Shown piece after piece: positions 60,495-64,000 of a DNA stretch of 64,000 nt; positions within the stretch are counted from its first letter, which is position 1; every line of letters begins with the position of its first letter. Origin of the DNA: Daedaleopsis sinensis. Lineage: Eukaryota > Basidiomycota > Agaricomycetes > Polyporales > Polyporaceae. Position numbers and translations under genes: made by a program. Location: NCBI GenBank assembly GCA_033807695.1, contig CM066310.1:1922001-1986000 (forward strand), in the 5' to 3' direction. Below the pieces are notes generated by a model. The model made no database searches. It had not been told where the DNA came from and saw only the letters and a list, made by a program, of their open reading frames with translations.

Positions 60495-61067
60495 ATGTCT
60501 GCGACCCACTGCACGCCCAGCACCCCCACTACCGATCTCCCCTCCCACACGCCCACGCTCCTTGTGAGCTGGGTAGGCCTCGCGGACCCTCCATCCCCTG
60601 CCGGAGCACCCCCCCCGCCAACCAACCCAGTACACAGGACGGGACATGTCTACTCCCTAATCCTTCCCCGCGAAGTACACTTCCAGACTGGACAGCGAGT
60701 ACGCCTCATCGCGATGACTCGTGGAGTGCCTCTGGCACGGTTGCCCTCGCTCACGCCACATGACGTCTACGACCCCCACCTGGTAGGACAGATTGTCAGT
60801 ATGGAGTACTCCAAGAACTCGACGGAGACACAGGACGTCACCTCGTTCATCCTAGTCAATGAGTGCAGAAGGAACTCACTAAGTCGCACTGAAGTCCGTG
60901 TACCGCATCGAGAACGTGGTGACGACGACGAGTCGGTGGGGGAAACCCCGAGGGGCCAACGGCCGGAGGGAGGAATGGATACCACCCCGACTCGACCTCC
61001 TGTGACGGACGCAAGGATTGAAGCGATCTGCGACTTGCTCGCAGGATCCCCTGAGTGTGAGGGATGA
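60495..61067 (+). CDS. Possible 190-aa orphan protein
   Basis: A single open frame runs from ATG 60495 to TGA, just after a CTACAG that could be a splice acceptor. The first 60 residues are Thr/Pro-rich. The middle (RTGHVYSLILPREVHFQTGQ, then LVGQIVSMEYSKN) looks folded, and the tail is Arg/Asp/Pro-rich. It may be one exon of a longer gene. No family recognised. Confidence 0.3.
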   Translation: MSATHCTPSTPTTDLPSHTPTLLVSWVGLADPPSPAGAPPPPTNPVHRTGHVYSLILPREVHFQTGQRVRLIAMTRGVPLARLPSLTPHDVYDPHLVGQIVSMEYSKNSTETQDVTSFILVNECRRNSLSRTEVRVPHRERGDDDESVGETPRGQRPEGGMDTTPTRPPVTDARIEAICDLLAGSPECEG

Positions 61068-61823
61068 GCGTGCGACATTCCGATCTGGCTCCAAATGGCG
61101 GTTGGAACCAGGGGTGGCGACGACGTCGTGGCGCGCAAAGACACGCGGAGAGGTGAAGGGCGTACAAGTGAGAATACGCGCGACGACTCTGTCATGAAGA
61201 CAAGAGGGGGAGTGGGAGCGGGATCACTTGCGCGGTTTGGATGGTCTACTCAACGTGAGCACACCATATATATATACCGCCCGCGCAGGATTGTATTGAC
61301 ACTCTTCCCCTCGCCATCCGCAGGGTCGCAGAAGGATCCGCCTACGCTGCACACGCACACGAGAACTGGAAACTTGCGGCGTTCGGGATCCGCATCACGT
61401 GAACCGACGCAGCCTGCGTCACCGTCTACGTCCATACGCTGGGACGCGGCTCACCGGGACTGACCAAGGGCAGCGGCATGGAACGATCCACCGTTCCCGG
61501 GCTAATCGTGCGGTGAAGAGCCAGCGACGAGAATCTGAGAACACTTGTCAGCCCTACGTGTTCGATAGTGGAGTCAGTGAAACGAAGCGCTGCTCAACTG
61601 TTTGTCGGGCATGGCGGGACCACTACCTTACTACTTTACCTGCAGATGTCATGAATATGAACCGAATGCCTCACTATTTAGGGCACTTTTGCTTGACTGC
61701 CTCGGACAATGCTGAAAGCCGCGCAGCAGCCAATCTTTTGCAAGAAATACATCGAGGACAGCGAGGGTGCTTGATACAGTTGGAATACAGTCCGTTTCGC
61801 AGCACGATCAACATCGAATCCTA

Positions 61824-62897
61824 CTAGACCTGATCTGTGATGCCCGGAAGACGGAGCGTGCCGGGGATGACATCACCGTCTCGAGCCACCAAGCTCATCC
61901 GCAGCCCGAGAAGACCGCGATACACCCCCCGACCCGGGCACACGGACCGCACGCCGTAGCTCTCAACGACTACCCAGTCGCCGACCTTGAAGTCGCAAGG
62001 CTGCGCGAGCGCGAGCTCGCGGTACGCGTGGCCACTTGGGTCGACGCGAACAACGCTTCGCTGAACCTGTAAAGCATGATCAACACCGACACGAAAGTAA
62101 GGATAAACGAGACGCACCGGTACGAATGGAACGTAGCTAATCATGGTAGCATACTCGGGAGGTGGCCCAGTCAAAGTATGACCAGTAAGCTGAGTCTGCA
62201 GGTGTTGATACTCCAAAGCGTCGCTGTCGCTGGGCAGCCTTATCTCAATGAGCGTAAGTGGGCAACGTGGGTCCGCGTCAGGGCCAGTGCGGAACGCGTG
62301 CAGCTGGCCCGCGACCCACAACTCAGCGAGCCTCCCGCCCTCGGCCAACGCATAGGTGTCGGGTCCTAGAGGGTGCCATCCGCGGAAGGAACGCGGGACG
62401 CGCGACAGCCCGTACACTGGGCAACGCGGGTGCCGATACGTATGGAAGACACGCAAGTACCCGGACCTGGACGACAATCAGCCGTAGCACGGGGCGGCGA
62501 CGAGTGACTCACATATCGGAGCCACTGCAGGGAGTGGTGTCGAGGGGCAGATCATTGGCAGTAGGTGGGGCGCTGCACCGTGTGCCGCTACGAATACCCT
62601 CACGCTCGCGCTCGTACCCGATTGGAAGAGGGCAGACGCGCACGATGTTGCGTCTCACCAGACCATGAGGACAACCACGGGCGACCTGCACGACCTCGCC
62701 TCCTAGCAGCGTACTCGAACTGTGAGCGGGAGGCGCGACCTCGCGCGGACCAGTACACTCGAGAGAGGAAGGCGGCTCAAGATGGGCGCTGCGCGACTCC
62801 AGAAACCTCCTGTACACAGCGCGATGTTAGCTGTACACGGTGCCCTAGGAGAAATGATCGATACGTACGGAGTAGAGGAACAGGGATGGATGGACAT
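61824..62897 (-). CDS. 322-aa orphan protein, three exons
   Basis: Exons run 62897-62869, 62809-62513 and 62466-61824. Splice sites are good (GTACGT, GTGAGT; CTAACATCG...ACAG) and all three join in one frame from ATG to TGA. Residues 1-108 are Ser/Pro/Arg-rich and probably disordered. From about 110 a folded-looking part follows (FHTYRHPRCPVYGLSRVPRS, LAELWVAGQLHAF, YATMISYVPFVPVRLVYPYF, FKVGDWVVVESYGVR). I do not recognise the family. Confidence 0.55.
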
Positions 62898-64000
62898 CTT
62901 TCCGGCTAGTGCACTGCGAAACAGAAGTGCGGGAGGCAACTGGCCGTACCGACCAGACAAGCCGTCGAGCGACGCACGCCTTTAAAATCGCTGCTCAGGA
63001 CTCTGGCGGAACGCTGCGTGCTCGCGGATAGCCAGTTTGGACATAGAAGTTGCCTACTATCGAGGACCCTGGCGGCGAAGCACGACGTACCGCATACGCT
63101 GTGTGGCTCCCGAATGTGCGGAGCTGCACGGCCCCGCCATGAGGCATTCACCGCGATTCCAGACTGCCCGACGGCGCGACGAGCCAGACGACCCCGTAGA
63201 CATCGCCGAGGTGGGCCCGCACATGCTGCGACGCTACGTTTGCGCGCGCGACCCTCCCCTGCCAAACGCGCTCGCCACAACATCACGACAGGAAGGCATC
63301 GGGCCCGCACGTCGGAAGAGCGGGACTTGGGAGGATGGAGATCGTGGGGGTTGGGTACGTAGTTCGCTGAACCCCCTGTGCCCGAGAAGCCTGGGCTCCA
63401 TTCTCCGATCGACGTACGCTGCCGTCAGTACGTACGTGTGTCCCTTATTGTGCGCTACCGCCCGGCTGGCGCGAGGCCCAACAAAGCCTGACTGCGCGAC
63501 TTGGCCGAATCCGGGACGAACGGCGGAGCGCTGGACTGTGGTTCACAAAACGAGGTCTGACCCGATACTATGGATCGGCGTCAATGTGACCATTGGGGTG
63601 GACGGGTGGTGCCTCCCGGCGGATGTGTGTGCCCACGACAGGCGCGTCGCGGGGTATGTCGCGAAGCGGCGATACCACATTAACGAGATATTGCGGGACG
63701 AGAGGAGTCGTGAGACGGGAGGAGTCGACACAGTGCGGAGTCGGCACAGTGCGGAGACCTTACGTGGCCGGAAGACTGGGATCTATACTGAGTCGTGCAT
63801 ACGCCTAAACAAAACCAGAGGTAATGTCAGCGGTGCGCGACGGGACGAGGGTCTACCTGGCATGAATAACCCACTGTCGCTCCCCTTACCGTACCTTGAG
63901 ATCCCGCCCTACACAATATCGTTGCCTGCATAGCTCTACGTGCAAATCCGATCGATCACCAGGATACGGTACATTGTAGCTCTACACACACTTATCTCGC
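62898..64000. other. Right edge of the window, no supported gene
   Basis: A long plus-strand frame (from about 63037, first ATG 63139, to 63933) is open, but has no conserved look and no clear splice context. The sequence is CpG-rich enough for open frames by chance. Confidence 0.35.

Noticed and set aside
63037..63933. A 298-codon open frame at the right edge
   Set aside because: It starts at a non-ATG codon, has no recognisable domain or splice context, and lies in stop-poor CpG-rich DNA.

Overview
The window looks like basidiomycete (Agaricomycetes-type) nuclear DNA. Genes are broken by many 49-70 nt GT-AG introns with CTAAC-like branch points. It carries a KDZ-superfamily transposase, a DUF6534-type membrane protein, and a fungal NRPS-like adenylation-thiolation-reductase whose signatures are typical of mushrooms. 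No bacterial operon features, rRNA or tRNA were recognised.

Layout. (1) 1-42176 is a tandem array of a large unit (period 10,748 bp where intact). The partial copies U0 (1-5259) and U3 (39566-42176) flank the full copies U1 (18070-28817) and U2 (28818-39565). (2) A 12,810-bp DNA transposon (5260-18069) sits inside the array between U0 and U1. It has subterminal inverted repeats, a perfect 7-bp target duplication, and two intact empty sites at the U1/U2 and U2/U3 borders. It carries four apparently intact genes: a 1064-aa KDZ transposase and three companions of 619, 452 and 241 aa. (3) U1 and U2 each carry a 1,099-bp non-autonomous element (24547-25645, 35295-36393) absent from U0, so it dates the last duplication. 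(4) 42177-44200 is a degenerate zone with a local tandem duplication and an older, inverted relative of a unit segment. (5) 44560-57796 is ordinary gene territory: an ornithine cyclodeaminase-like gene, a minus-strand DUF6534-like membrane protein gene, two neighbouring 0.85-kb mariner-type inverted-repeat elements, and the NRPS-like reductase. (6) 57797-64000 holds decayed coding sequence, one well-supported orphan gene on the minus strand and one weak candidate.

Each array unit encodes on the minus strand a 342-aa low-complexity protein, a 138-aa ORF and a 187-aa two-exon protein, and on the plus strand a possible 96-aa five-exon gene. About 3.5 kb of each unit is very CpG-rich and open on both strands, but I see no credible gene there.

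The genes of the transposon probably work as one mobile module: transposase plus accessory proteins, two of them divergently transcribed from a shared 329-bp promoter. The cyclodeaminase, DUF6534 and reductase genes are neighbours, but nothing in the sequence proves a shared pathway. All splice models were made by eye from frame, splice sites and family resemblance. Coordinates of exon ends may be off by a base or two.
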